A stretch of 64,000 nucleotides of DNA from a bacterium. Lineage in GTDB: Bacteria > Cyanobacteriota > Vampirovibrionia > Obscuribacterales > Obscuribacteraceae. The position numbers and the translations under genes are program-made. The notes under the pieces were generated by a model. It did not search any database and was not told the origin of the DNA. It saw nothing but the letters and a program-made list of their open reading frames with translations. Positions 25,910 through 34,552 of the stretch are shown piece after piece. The stretch is taken from assembly GCA_016124935.1 (NCBI GenBank), contig WGMS01000011.1, positions 1 through 64,000 on the forward strand, in the 5' to 3' direction. Positions within the stretch are counted from its first letter, which is position 1. Every line of letters begins with the position of its first letter.

Positions 25910-27928
25910 ATGTCTCGACGGACCAGAAAAGGAGCTGTTCTCGCTCTTGTTATAGTGAGCGCTTTAGTCCTAGCCATACTCGGCGTGGGGCTACTCTTCT
26001 TGATTATGCAGCTAGGGGGCGGTCAAGAGCTGCAGCACGCGACAGACGCGGGTAATCTCAATGTCGCCAAGCAAGTGCTGCGCCGACCGGGCACGGCCCT
26101 TCTCAATGGTGATGAGGTGAATCACTTCGGCGATTCGGACGACCCGGATACCGGGGAGGTCAATCTGGTCACTTATAACCGATTGGCGGCCCAGGCATTT
26201 TTAGTCTCGGCCAATGCCCAGGCGCTGAATACAGCCAATGCCAATGCCCATGCCCAGCAGATGCTTGCTGTGGTTCGCGGGATATCTGACCGGCTCAACA
26301 ACAAACTCAACTCCTCCGGCAACTTCGACGGACACTTCAAGAACGTCGCCTCCAATCACGCCATGCGCATGTTCGAGTCCTCTTCAAATTCCGTGCAGCA
26401 CCTCGGTTCGCAGCACGAGACCTCTTTCATGGCTAGAGGAAAAGCCAGTAACGTATACATAAATCCCAACCAGATTCTACCCGGAGGTCCGGGTCTAGGC
26501 GGAGTCACCGCCACCGGTAATGACGGCAGGACTTACCTGGCCGGATACAAGCAACTGGCATCAGCCGGAGCCGAGAGTCTCTGGGCTGTTCCGCTCAGAC
26601 CGACTTTGGCGCCTCATCTGGTCAGCCGCAAAACCTTCAAAGAGAAACAAGTACGCAACGAGATTCCCAATCATGTGCCTCCCAATGCCTACCGCTCAGC
26701 CGGTCTTGCCTTCGACCAGGTGGCCAGCGCCCAGGCAACCAGGGCGGTGTCTCATTCCATCGTCGGCTCTCTCGAGTCTATCTATGGTGCCAGAGTGCAG
26801 CGCGGCTTCATTGTCGTGGACAATACTGGCTCCCTCAACGGCATCCAGGCGCCCGGTGGCTTCGACATCTGGCAGGATAAGCTCATGGACCCGAACTATG
26901 TAGAGGTTCTTGGACCTAATGCCAATAATGGTCTGGTTGCAGATCAGTCTTCTGGTAATTCTCCAACCCTCAGCGATGTAAGCTCTTTCGTCAACAACAA
27001 CTACGCTGCCCTGGCAGGCGGCGACCCGGTAGCTCAGTCGAACCTGGCCAGCCTGTTGAGCAATGCCGGTATCGACAGTTACGGGCAGTTCCCCTCTAAT
27101 CCCAACACCAATGCCAGTGACATCAATTTCATCAACTTCATCAAAAACAACGGGGTGACCCGCTGCTCTAACGGTTCTCCGTCGCACAGCGCTTCTCCCA
27201 CCACGATGACTTCCTCCGGCGGCCAGCCCTGCAATCTGGAGCGATTCTCCGGTCTTTTCGGCCAGCCCACCAATCCCGGTTCCGGCAATAACAACGTCAA
27301 CAATCTTATGGCGGTCGAGAAATACCACCTCGATATCTGTCGCGAGCGGGCATCGGGCGCGGAGTGTGCCACCATCGAAGCAGAAGCCAATAATACCGGC
27401 TTGAAGAGATACTCCACCAATGACTGTGGTCTGACCCAGGTCCGCGAAGGTACTCTCTCTGAGCTTCTCTCCCAGACCCAGGCAAGCGGCATTGTCAACC
27501 AGCTGCGTATTTACATGAGACAGATGGATCCAGAGGTCACAGGCGCTCAAATGAATGCGGTGCTTAATTCCACCGTGGCCTTCAATCGAGTCAGCTATAT
27601 CTATTTCGATCCTGCGACCAAGAAGGTGATTTTGAGCACCAATCCGCCACCCTGGCAGCTTCCCGACCTGAACAACGCCAGTCTCAATCTGCCCGACGGC
27701 AATACCAGCACTTACACCCGCTCTCCCAGCCCCTTCCGGCTGGATGGGATCACCAACTGTGATGGAGAGTGCGGCTATCCTCACCCCTGGGATTGTCCAC
27801 TCGATTCCCAGGCTACCGGTCAGGATAGTACCAATTGGACCCCTTCATCCGGCTTCAGAAATGTGCTCGGTGTTATCAAGTTCAGAAATCAGGCCGCTGG
27901 AGGTGGAAGATTCTGCTGTCCGTGCTAA
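25910..27928 (+). CDS. TadG-like pilus-assembly protein, 672 aa
   Basis: N-terminus MSRRTRKGAVLALVIVSALV: a basic leader with a Gly before a hydrophobic helix (about 9-35), then a large extracytoplasmic part rich in Asn, Ser and Ala. The early QELQHATDAGNLNVAKQ segment resembles TadE/TadG-like proteins, where a pilin-type helix carries a long periplasmic domain. The C-terminal region is Cys-rich, ending FCCPC, and could be disulfide-linked. A ribosome-binding site AAAGGA precedes the ATG. Other Tad-like parts are the prepilin at 1313 and two TadE-like genes at 30.2-31.1 kb. The export ATPase and secretin are not in the window. Confidence 0.75.
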   Translation: MSRRTRKGAVLALVIVSALVLAILGVGLLFLIMQLGGGQELQHATDAGNLNVAKQVLRRPGTALLNGDEVNHFGDSDDPDTGEVNLVTYNRLAAQAFLVSANAQALNTANANAHAQQMLAVVRGISDRLNNKLNSSGNFDGHFKNVASNHAMRMFESSSNSVQHLGSQHETSFMARGKASNVYINPNQILPGGPGLGGVTATGNDGRTYLAGYKQLASAGAESLWAVPLRPTLAPHLVSRKTFKEKQVRNEIPNHVPPNAYRSAGLAFDQVASAQATRAVSHSIVGSLESIYGARVQRGFIVVDNTGSLNGIQAPGGFDIWQDKLMDPNYVEVLGPNANNGLVADQSSGNSPTLSDVSSFVNNNYAALAGGDPVAQSNLASLLSNAGIDSYGQFPSNPNTNASDINFINFIKNNGVTRCSNGSPSHSASPTTMTSSGGQPCNLERFSGLFGQPTNPGSGNNNVNNLMAVEKYHLDICRERASGAECATIEAEANNTGLKRYSTNDCGLTQVREGTLSELLSQTQASGIVNQLRIYMRQMDPEVTGAQMNAVLNSTVAFNRVSYIYFDPATKKVILSTNPPPWQLPDLNNASLNLPDGNTSTYTRSPSPFRLDGITNCDGECGYPHPWDCPLDSQATGQDSTNWTPSSGFRNVLGVIKFRNQAAGGGRFCCPC

Positions 27929-27972
27929 ATTGAACATATCAGAGAAAAGATTTGATGAGGTTCAATTTCTAG

Positions 27973-28428
27973 ATGGGTAGACTCGCCATAATTCTTCTGG
28001 GTTTGTTTTTACTCGGGCAATTTTCCTTTGCAGGATATGCTGCCGACAAACGGGGCATTCTTATTGCCCAGAGGGCAGAGAGGGGTGGTACCGGAACTGC
28101 TGCCTGGCAGCTTGTCAAACAACCGATGGAGTTGCCGGATCTGCCCCAGTATTCTGGGAAAGCGACCTTTACCCATGGCCTTATGTATCCCAATAAGCCG
28201 GGCGGCCCTGCCATCAACCTGATGTTCAAAGTGAAAGATCATCCCGATGCGGTAATGCAGTGGTATCGCGATACTCTAAAAGCCAATAGCTGGAAGGTTA
28301 TTCCAGAAAAAAACCAGAATGCCGTGCGAGCTACCAAAGGTAAAAACGGAGTGGTGGTGAATGTCGGCGCCAGCAAAGCGCCCGGCTATTTCACAGAGTT
28401 GAAGATCAGCTATAAGCTTGCCAGATAG
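27973..28428 (+). CDS. Exported hypothetical protein, 151 aa
   Basis: A signal peptide (cut near GYA-AD) precedes a small alpha/beta domain: MFKVKDHPDAVMQWYRDTLK and VVVNVGASKAP. This pattern (a short peptide of predicted amount followed by strand-helix-strand) is seen in many small envelope proteins; no family is named with confidence. It is 44 bases after the TadG-like gene and 17 bases before an exported TPR gene on the same strand, so the three probably form an operon. Confidence 0.65.
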   Translation: MGRLAIILLGLFLLGQFSFAGYAADKRGILIAQRAERGGTGTAAWQLVKQPMELPDLPQYSGKATFTHGLMYPNKPGGPAINLMFKVKDHPDAVMQWYRDTLKANSWKVIPEKNQNAVRATKGKNGVVVNVGASKAPGYFTELKISYKLAR

Positions 28429-28445
28429 ATAAATTGACGGTGTCC

Positions 28446-29714
28446 ATGCATCACAAAAGATTTTCTAAGGCAACTCTAGTATTGATGATGGTGCTGGCTA
28501 CAGCATTGGGTTATCCAGGGTCTGCCATGGACGAGTCTGATCGCAAATTCGTCGAGTACTGTCTGCATAACTTTCAAGAATTGGGGACGGCAGAGCCGCT
28601 GATTAAGAAGGTCTCGGCCATTCTCGAGAGAGACCCCGGCGCCACCCGGGCGCGTTTTCTGCTGGGTCTGTTGCTGGAGAAGAGCGGTTACGAGAGTCTT
28701 GCCCTGGAGCAATACCAGAGATGCATCCAAGAGTACCCCCAGAGTTATGACTTTCACTATCAGCTTCTTTTGGTTTCGATCAAGACCCGGGAGACCGAGC
28801 TTATGAAAGCAGAGCTCGCTGAACTCAAAAAAATGGCGGCTGGCGATGGACTCAAGCTTTTGCAACTTGGTCTGACCATGGAAAATGCTGGGTTTTCTAA
28901 GTTCGCCGACGCGCTCTACGAAGATGCGGCCAGAGCAAGAACCAGGGCTTTTGGCGTAGGTTACGCCCTGGCTCGAATTCGCTTCGACCAGGGACGATTC
29001 GATGATGCGATCAAGTGTTTGAACTGGGATCTGGTCAAGGATCCTGGTTCGGTGAAAGCGAATATGCTCAAAGGAGAGATCCTTCTCAAGCTTGGTCTGA
29101 ACAGAGAGGCGACTATTTGTTATATGAGAGCCTTCAGCAAAGACCCCTGTACCGATGATGCTGCCCATCGAGTCAGCCGGGAGCTGGTCAAGGCAGGCAA
29201 CTATGAAGCCGCTCTGGGACCGGCATTGACAGACTTTCTTTGCAAGGGAGCTGACAAGGAGAAACTGGAAGAGTCTAAGAAATTTGCCAGGGTGATATTA
29301 AATAAGGTGCCGGACAAAATTATCGAAGAGACGGTAACGGCAGTGGCCAGAGCTGCTCCGACGGACAGTCATCGTCAGTTCTTCTATCTGGCTGTCGGTT
29401 CGCTATTCGATGATGTCAATCGCCGAGGCATGGCCATGGACTGTTATGAAAAGGCGCTTTCGATCAGGCTCAATCCACCCAGCGACATGATGCTGGCCAG
29501 GGGCTATTTTCGGCTCGGTCTTGATTATGAAACATGGAAGCGCAAGCCCGAGGACGCACTAACCCTCTATAACAAGTCTCTGGAGATAATGCCAGGAATA
29601 AAAGAGGTAGAGATGGCTAGAAAGCGGCTGGCCGAGCGCGTCTATAACAAGGAAAGCGATTTTAGCTGGCGTTTGAAAAACTCTATTCTGGGCGGGATGC
29701 GCAGCAAAGACTGA
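28446..29714 (+). CDS. Exported TPR protein, about 422 aa
   Basis: A signal peptide (core LVLMMVLATALG, cut near GSA-MD) is followed by TPR units across the whole mature protein, for example TRARFLLGLLLEKSGYESLA, GYALARIRFDQGRFDDAIKC and GYFRLGLDYETWKRKPEDA. Likely a periplasmic scaffold for protein assembly; in this place it may serve the neighbouring TadG-like protein, as Tad systems carry a TPR protein (TadD), but sequence proof is lacking. The ATG at 28446 is preferred over the TTG at 28434. Confidence 0.72.
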   Translation: MHHKRFSKATLVLMMVLATALGYPGSAMDESDRKFVEYCLHNFQELGTAEPLIKKVSAILERDPGATRARFLLGLLLEKSGYESLALEQYQRCIQEYPQSYDFHYQLLLVSIKTRETELMKAELAELKKMAAGDGLKLLQLGLTMENAGFSKFADALYEDAARARTRAFGVGYALARIRFDQGRFDDAIKCLNWDLVKDPGSVKANMLKGEILLKLGLNREATICYMRAFSKDPCTDDAAHRVSRELVKAGNYEAALGPALTDFLCKGADKEKLEESKKFARVILNKVPDKIIEETVTAVARAAPTDSHRQFFYLAVGSLFDDVNRRGMAMDCYEKALSIRLNPPSDMMLARGYFRLGLDYETWKRKPEDALTLYNKSLEIMPGIKEVEMARKRLAERVYNKESDFSWRLKNSILGGMRSKD

Positions 29715-29726
29715 AGCACAGGCGAC

Positions 29727-30221
29727 TTATTCGACCTTGTCTTTATCCATATCCTTATCCATGTCTTTCTCCAGCAGTTCGACCTCTTTCACTTTCACCA
29801 CTTTTATGCCGCCGCGTTCGGCTATCCAGCCTTTCACTCTTACCCTTTTAGCCACATAAGGCAGCAGGATGCCGTTCGCTCCCTTATAACCTTGATGCTT
29901 GGCTGCTATATAGACGGTACCGTCGTCGGTGAGGATACCGGCGCTGACACCACCTGCCACACAGAGCTTGGCGCACTTCTCGTGCTCTTTGCCCCGGCCG
30001 TCACCCATGACTTTAGAGCAATAGCACCAGGCGTCAATCACCTCTCCGACCAGCTCGGCCTTCCGGGTATTCACCTTTTGGGTGACATCCACCGCCGCGT
30101 CTCTTTCCTCTGTGACGGACTTGTCTTTAGATATTTCTGCCGTCTGCGATTTGCAGGCAAGGAGCCCGACTGTCAGTGGTATTGCTAGCAGTGCCAAAAG
30201 AAAGATCTTTTTGAGCTTCAT
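29727..30221 (-). CDS. Cys-rich lipoprotein
   Basis: 164 residues. Lipobox GLLAC gives a lipidated Cys23. A compact domain (about 55-140) has Cys66, Cys68, His80, Cys83 and Cys87 in a CxC...H..CxxxC arrangement, which could bind a metal or form disulfides. A short repeat of Asp-Met-Asp-Lys ends the protein. Last gene of a three-gene operon with two TadE-like genes; its ATG overlaps the stop of the gene before it (ATGA). Name of the family not recognised; a link to pilus assembly is only by context. Confidence 0.7.
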   Translation of the reverse strand: MKLKKIFLLALLAIPLTVGLLACKSQTAEISKDKSVTEERDAAVDVTQKVNTRKAELVGEVIDAWCYCSKVMGDGRGKEHEKCAKLCVAGGVSAGILTDDGTVYIAAKHQGYKGANGILLPYVAKRVRVKGWIAERGGIKVVKVKEVELLEKDMDKDMDKDKVE

Positions 30222-30670
30222 GGTCCTGCAGGCAGCATTACTATTGGTTCAGTGGCCCGGGCGTGCATGAAGCGACCATTCTGAAAGAGGGGCACGATCG
30301 GGATAGGGGCAGGCACGTTGATTTGAACTCTGGTTTCAATCACCACATTTCCCTGACCGTCGGTGTTGAAATCCAGGCTCTGTAGCTGGGCCTGGGTGAC
30401 GATCCCGTTGATTTTATAGGTATTGACGATGGTCGAAGCAGCAGTGTTGGCGTCACCGGCGGTTTTCTTCTGGGCCGCTGCCCGGGCGGCTCTTTTGGCC
30501 AGGGCGTCGTTGACTATCTGCCCGACAACGATGGCCGACAGGTCGATGATGCACAGAAAGAGCGGAATAATTATGAAAAGGCCTGCGACAACCTCTACCA
30601 GGCTCGCTCCCTTACCGGTTCGCGAACCTCTTCTTCTTGTTTCGCTTCTATATTCACTGTTAATTTTCAC
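30218..30670 (-). CDS. TadE-like protein
   Basis: 150 residues. Basic N-terminus with GKGASLVEVVAG (Gly before the hydrophobic stretch and Glu at position 5 as in TadE and pilins), one membrane helix (about 25-50), then a periplasmic part. TadE-like proteins are minor pilins of Tad/Flp systems. Overlaps the gene before it by 11 bases and the lipoprotein after it by 4, so all three are translated together. Confidence 0.78.
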   Translation of the reverse strand: MKINSEYRSETRRRGSRTGKGASLVEVVAGLFIIIPLFLCIIDLSAIVVGQIVNDALAKRAARAAAQKKTAGDANTAASTIVNTYKINGIVTQAQLQSLDFNTDGQGNVVIETRVQINVPAPIPIVPLFQNGRFMHARATEPIVMLPAGP

Positions 30671-31145
30671 CGAGCTCTTCCTGGAGTCTGCTGCTGGTTA
30701 CCGAAAACGTCGCCGGACTGTTGATACCCGATACCGGCATGATGAAAGGAAGATTGAGAAAGGGATCTACCGTGGCCACGGTGGTACAGGTGACCAGAAT
30801 CGGATCTCCCTGGCGGGTAGCCTTGCCCGGAAGCGGATGACTTATTCTGGGTATTGATAAACCGACGAATTTGCCGAATCCGGTGGTCACATAGTTGTTG
30901 TCCACTTCCTGGAGGACAAGATCGGTTTCGGCCGCCTCTCTCACCGACAATTCTCTGGTCTCCAGATGATTGAGATAGTAGACGATACTATAGGCGACGC
31001 CCATATACATCAAATCTATCAAGGGAAAGAGGATCATTATGAGAAGGATGAACAGCGCCGGACCGGTCTCGGCTATGGCCGAGCCGCTTCGCTTTCGCGT
31101 TGTTCGCGAAGAACTGTTCTTTCTTCCTGGGAATTCAAGGTGCAT
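30660..31145 (-). CDS. TadE-like protein, first of the operon
   Basis: About 161 residues. After a basic, Ser/Arg-rich leader comes GSAIAETGPALFILL, again a Gly/Glu pilin-type junction with one membrane helix, then a periplasmic part including a Pro-rich segment (LPFIMPVSGINSP). The ATG at 31145 is used; a TTG at 31169 is possible. With the next two genes it forms a compact minor-pilin operon. Confidence 0.72.
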   Translation of the reverse strand: MHLEFPGRKNSSSRTTRKRSGSAIAETGPALFILLIMILFPLIDLMYMGVAYSIVYYLNHLETRELSVREAAETDLVLQEVDNNYVTTGFGKFVGLSIPRISHPLPGKATRQGDPILVTCTTVATVDPFLNLPFIMPVSGINSPATFSVTSSRLQEELGEN

Positions 31146-31297
31146 AGTACTAAGGAAAAGTCCTGGCAAAGAGAGGCATCTATCTATATGTTACCCGGAA
31201 CAAGCCTCTTTCCGTTCAATATATGTCCAGCCCGGGAGGCTTGTCAAGCCGTAGGGCTCGACTAGAATGGGATTTTTACCAGGGTGGTCTTCAATTC

Positions 31298-31807
31298 TCA
31301 GTGACCGCAAGGCTTGGCGTAGCGTTGAACTTTCAAACGGGAGTAAGCCGGTGGACCGGAGCGTCCATAGCCTTCCGAGGGTGATACCCAGGCATCGGCT
31401 CCCGGACCATCCGCCAAAGCTTCCTGCTTGCTGGTGGATGCTTTCAGAGTGACCGTGGAGGAGGCGCTGCTGATCCCTCTTAGAGCCTGCCAGGCTTTAT
31501 ATCTGACCGTTTTATCCTTAGAGTTGTAATAGAGCCATTTGAAGTCTTTGATCGCTTGCTCTTTGCGATTGAGCTTCTGATAGGCAAGACCGCGATAGTA
31601 TCTGGCCTTGTATTGCTCTTCTCCCAGTTTTTCGGCGGCGCTCAGCTTATCGATAACACTGGCATAGCTGCCTTCTTCGAAGAACTTGACGGCACTTTTC
31701 AAAACTTCCGACTCTGCCAGGACCGGCAATATCGATGATATGCTCAGGATTGCCGTGCATGACAGGGTGAATAATCCGTTTCTTACGGTTTTTTGGGACA
31801 GGGGCAT
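31298..31807 (-). CDS. Exported TPR-like protein, 169 aa
   Basis: A signal peptide (cut near VLA-ES) precedes about two helical repeats (AVKFFEEGSYASVIDKLSAA; YYRGLAYQKLNRKEQAIKDF), then a Ser/Gly/Pro-rich low-complexity tail. Likely a small periplasmic binding protein; partner unknown. Confidence 0.7.
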   Translation of the reverse strand: MPLSQKTVRNGLFTLSCTAILSISSILPVLAESEVLKSAVKFFEEGSYASVIDKLSAAEKLGEEQYKARYYRGLAYQKLNRKEQAIKDFKWLYYNSKDKTVRYKAWQALRGISSASSTVTLKASTSKQEALADGPGADAWVSPSEGYGRSGPPAYSRLKVQRYAKPCGH

Positions 31808-31915
31808 CTGGGGAAGCCTCCTCTATGCTGCTATTATCAATACTAACAAATTAACTGCTTAATACAAGAGGCGTGGAAGAGCAGAGGATTCGGTATTATA
31901 TCCGGTGTGGATCAG

Positions 31916-32587
31916 ATGAAAGAGCGAACCGTAAATCGTAAGGAAACCCTGGAGCAATCTCGAGGTAAGCTCCTGATCTTGTTGATAAGCGTTTGTTTGA
32001 GCGCCTGCGGCGGTACCACTCAAACAGAGATAGCTCATGAACAGGAACCGTCGCCCGTTTCTGACCCTGCTCCTGTTTCTGTTTCCGCAGCTGTGGCGGC
32101 GAAACCGGTTCTGAAAAGCGAACCTGCTAAAGATCTCCGTCGAGCAGAGTTTGAGCGGGGGTCTATATTAAAAAAACGTGAAAAGGTGCTTGCCCAGGGC
32201 AAGAATCCATTTTTAGAACGTTACGGCAGAGCCCGCCTGGACAAAGCCGCCACAATCAAGCGCTATACGCCTATAACGATTCTGCCGGTGCAACTGGAAG
32301 CCCACTGCCGCACAGCCTGGGATCGGGGTAATCTTCATGTCCGGGTAGCCTATTTAGGACCGCCTCATAACCTCAATGTTTTCATGCAAGAGAATCATGT
32401 GCTCCATATCGGTTTCACCGACCAGTCGGGCAGCCCGGTATACAACTTTGAGATTCCTATCGATCAGATGCAGCGGGCACCTGAGACCATGAACGGCGGT
32501 ATGCCGACCTACCAGGTGGAAGGGCAATTGCCTGTTCCGCTGGAGAGTTATGAACAGTTCTACCAGTGGACCTGTGAGTGGAATTAG
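31916..32587 (+). CDS. Lipoprotein, about 223 aa
   Basis: Lipobox LSAC-GG after a hydrophobic segment, then a Pro/Ser/Val-rich linker (about 35-70), a charged helical stretch, and a C-terminal domain of about 110 residues predicted mainly beta. No family recognised. The ATG at 31916 is chosen; an in-frame GTG lies three codons earlier. A TATTAT box (31893-31898) lies just upstream. The stop overlaps that of the convergent stress-protein gene by four bases. Confidence 0.7.
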   Translation: MKERTVNRKETLEQSRGKLLILLISVCLSACGGTTQTEIAHEQEPSPVSDPAPVSVSAAVAAKPVLKSEPAKDLRRAEFERGSILKKREKVLAQGKNPFLERYGRARLDKAATIKRYTPITILPVQLEAHCRTAWDRGNLHVRVAYLGPPHNLNVFMQENHVLHIGFTDQSGSPVYNFEIPIDQMQRAPETMNGGMPTYQVEGQLPVPLESYEQFYQWTCEWN

Positions 32588-33609
32588 AACATCGTAAAGG
32601 GTGGCCTGTCTTCGCGGCCGGATCTTATCTCTTCGTCGAAATAAGGCTCATCATCCACCAGTTCATCGTCGAAAGGCAACTCCACATTGGTCATTCTGCG
32701 GACGACCAGGACAGGAATGGCTGCGTGCTGGGCAATATGCAGTGATATGCTCCCCAGCATCATTTTCTCCAGACCGGTTCTGCCGTGGGAACCAAGGGCT
32801 ATTAGATCGGCACCGAATGCTTCTATCTCTTGATAGATTATTTCGCGGGGGTCGCCGGGAATGGCATCGATGCTGACATTCCGGTTGCCGACCAGTTTGC
32901 CCAGACTGAGCGCCACATCTTCGAGGATATCGAAAGCCCTCTGTTTTATCATCGTCCACTGGGAGCGAACCGCCACTTCCTGTTCTTCGGTCAGATCAAG
33001 CTTCTCTATCTTCTCGAAGTCCGTCACCGCCATGATCAGATGAAATTTTGTCCGGGGACCGAAGTTCTGCTGGCAGAGCCAGTTGATTGTGTCTCTGGAA
33101 TAGACCGAGCCGTCGTAAGGAACCAATACACGCTGGAAGTGGGATAGAGGAGTTTTGTCCTGGGTCTGTCCGGTTTTTGCTATCAGCACTGCAGATGGTG
33201 CAAGTTCCAGCACTGCCTGGGATACGCTTCCCAGGAGCAGTTTCTCCACTCCCGACCTTCCGTGGGAGCCCAGGAAAATGAGGTCATATTTCCTTCTTGC
33301 CGCCATATTGACGATTACTTCTTTGGGATGTCCGAATTTGACCCGATAGTCGACAACCAGAGGGCTTGCGGGAAAAGCGGCGGCAAGAAAGTTGGCTCTC
33401 TCCGAAAGCCATATCGACCTTTTGGCGATTATCTCTTGCTCTCTGGTGATCATGCTGTCGTCGACTTTGAATGGCATGAACGATTCAAGAGGTTGAACCA
33501 CATTGAGGAGCATAATCAAACTAGGATTGAGCCAGTTCGAGGCTTTTGTCAGGGCCTCTACTGCTCTGTCCGAATGGGGTGAGCCGTCTACGGGAACCAG
33601 GATTTTCAC
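32584..33609 (-). CDS. Tandem universal stress protein (two UspA domains)
   Basis: 341 residues as two UspA domains (about 1-150 and 165-310), each with a starting (I/V)LVP(V/Y)DGS and the ATP-binding motif GSHGR(S/T)G followed by a GS: GSHGRSGVEKLLLGSVS and GSHGRTGLEKMMLGSIS. Both therefore look ATP-binding, and the protein can act as a built-in dimer. Such proteins help survival in stress, but the mode is rarely known. An acidic C-terminal tail of about 30 residues is specific to this protein. No operon neighbours. Confidence 0.92.
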   Translation of the reverse strand: MKILVPVDGSPHSDRAVEALTKASNWLNPSLIMLLNVVQPLESFMPFKVDDSMITREQEIIAKRSIWLSERANFLAAAFPASPLVVDYRVKFGHPKEVIVNMAARRKYDLIFLGSHGRSGVEKLLLGSVSQAVLELAPSAVLIAKTGQTQDKTPLSHFQRVLVPYDGSVYSRDTINWLCQQNFGPRTKFHLIMAVTDFEKIEKLDLTEEQEVAVRSQWTMIKQRAFDILEDVALSLGKLVGNRNVSIDAIPGDPREIIYQEIEAFGADLIALGSHGRTGLEKMMLGSISLHIAQHAAIPVLVVRRMTNVELPFDDELVDDEPYFDEEIRSGREDRPPFTMF

Positions 33610-33945
33610 GATTTTGTCTAATTCGCGCTCTCTGTCTAACTAACTGTTTGCAATCTTAGGGATTTGCGGCGATAAAATCCATGCCGGGATGTCACGAAGT
33701 CGGTTCTCTCTTAATCGAAATTAACAATTTCGGTCAGGACCCAGTTAATCGCCAAATAGTGGGGTTTCTCGATTCTGAGAATTTTGCCAGGTCGGATGGA
33801 CCTTATGTATATCCCTTGTATAAATCCCCTGGTTGGTAATAATAGTAATTCGTCTTTTTCTCAGGATCCGGTAGGAATGATTTGTCTTCCCCGGATGATT
33901 CCCGAGTTTATCTTTGTCAAGGTGACTTAGTTGGAGAATCCCCAA
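33610..33945. other. 336-bp gene-free stretch before speD
   Basis: It holds a candidate promoter (separate entry) and a perfect 7-bp inverted repeat with a 3-base loop (33716-33732, CGAAATT/AATTTCG), which could be an operator or weak terminator. Nothing else convincing. Confidence 0.45.
33784..33813 (+). promoter_or_regulatory. Candidate promoter for speD
   Basis: TTGCCA (33784-33789) and TATATC (33808-33813) with an 18-base spacer, about 135 bases before the speD ATG. Confidence 0.35.
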
Positions 33946-34419
33946 ATGCAGACTGATTTGAACGCTGTGCTGGATGTTGAATTCGATGAACTGGCCGAAG
34001 TGTGCGAGAACCAGTCCGAGCCGGGCGCCAGCGCTGAAGCCGAAGCCGAAATCCAATATGAATTCGGGGGCAGGCATCTCTTTGCCAGCTACATAGATTG
34101 TGATCCCGAAAGTCTGCTCAATCACAAAGAGCTCGATCTTGCTCTGCGCAGAGCCGTGGAAGCCTCCGGCGCCACTGTTTTGAAAGATAGCAGTCATGTC
34201 TTCGAGGGCGGCGGCGTTACCGCGGTCTATCTGCTATCCGAAAGTCATGCCAGCATTCATACCTATCCCGAGCATAATTCCTGTTTCGTGGATATCTTCA
34301 CCTGTGGTTATGTATGCGAGCCGAGCCGCTTTCATGAAGTGTTGGTGGAATATCTAAAGCCCAAGACTGTCTCTAAGAAGCTTACAAATCGCGGGCTGAT
34401 GAATGTCGATCTCACCTGA
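33946..34419 (+). CDS. speD: S-adenosylmethionine decarboxylase proenzyme (class 1b, SpeH type)
   Basis: 157 residues. The self-cleavage site is visible as SES(100)HASIHTYPEH: cleavage before Ser100 makes the pyruvoyl cofactor. FTCG with its catalytic Cys follows. The enzyme makes decarboxylated S-adenosylmethionine, the aminopropyl donor for polyamines, and the aminopropyltransferase gene follows 134 bases later. The N-terminus is about 35 residues longer than in typical SpeH proteins, whose pyruvoyl Ser is near residue 63; the extra part is acidic and looks disordered. The ATG at 33946 has GGAG nine bases upstream and is preferred to the TTG at 33931. Confidence 0.92.
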   Translation: MQTDLNAVLDVEFDELAEVCENQSEPGASAEAEAEIQYEFGGRHLFASYIDCDPESLLNHKELDLALRRAVEASGATVLKDSSHVFEGGGVTAVYLLSESHASIHTYPEHNSCFVDIFTCGYVCEPSRFHEVLVEYLKPKTVSKKLTNRGLMNVDLT

Positions 34420-34498
34420 GTTTAAGAATATTCGTGAAATTCCAATTCCTCATTCTCCGAAACGCTCATTCTGTCAGTTAGAATAGCTCTTCCTCCTG

Positions 34499-34520
34499 CG
34501 CGTTTCTTGATAGAAACGCG
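34499..34520 (+). terminator. 8-bp hairpin between speD and speE
   Basis: CGCGTTTC and GAAACGCG form a perfect 8-bp stem with a 6-base loop (TTGATA), followed by GATTTTG. It lies 33 bases before the speE ATG, so it may end or attenuate speD transcripts rather than simply close the operon. Confidence 0.45.
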
Positions 34521-34552
34521 GATTTTGTCCGGCGATTAAGGGGAGTTAGACC

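Noticed and set aside
26696-27784. 362-codon minus-strand ORF inside the TadG-like gene
   Set aside because: It is a shadow of the plus-strand coding frame, lacks a ribosome-binding site and gives no family signature.
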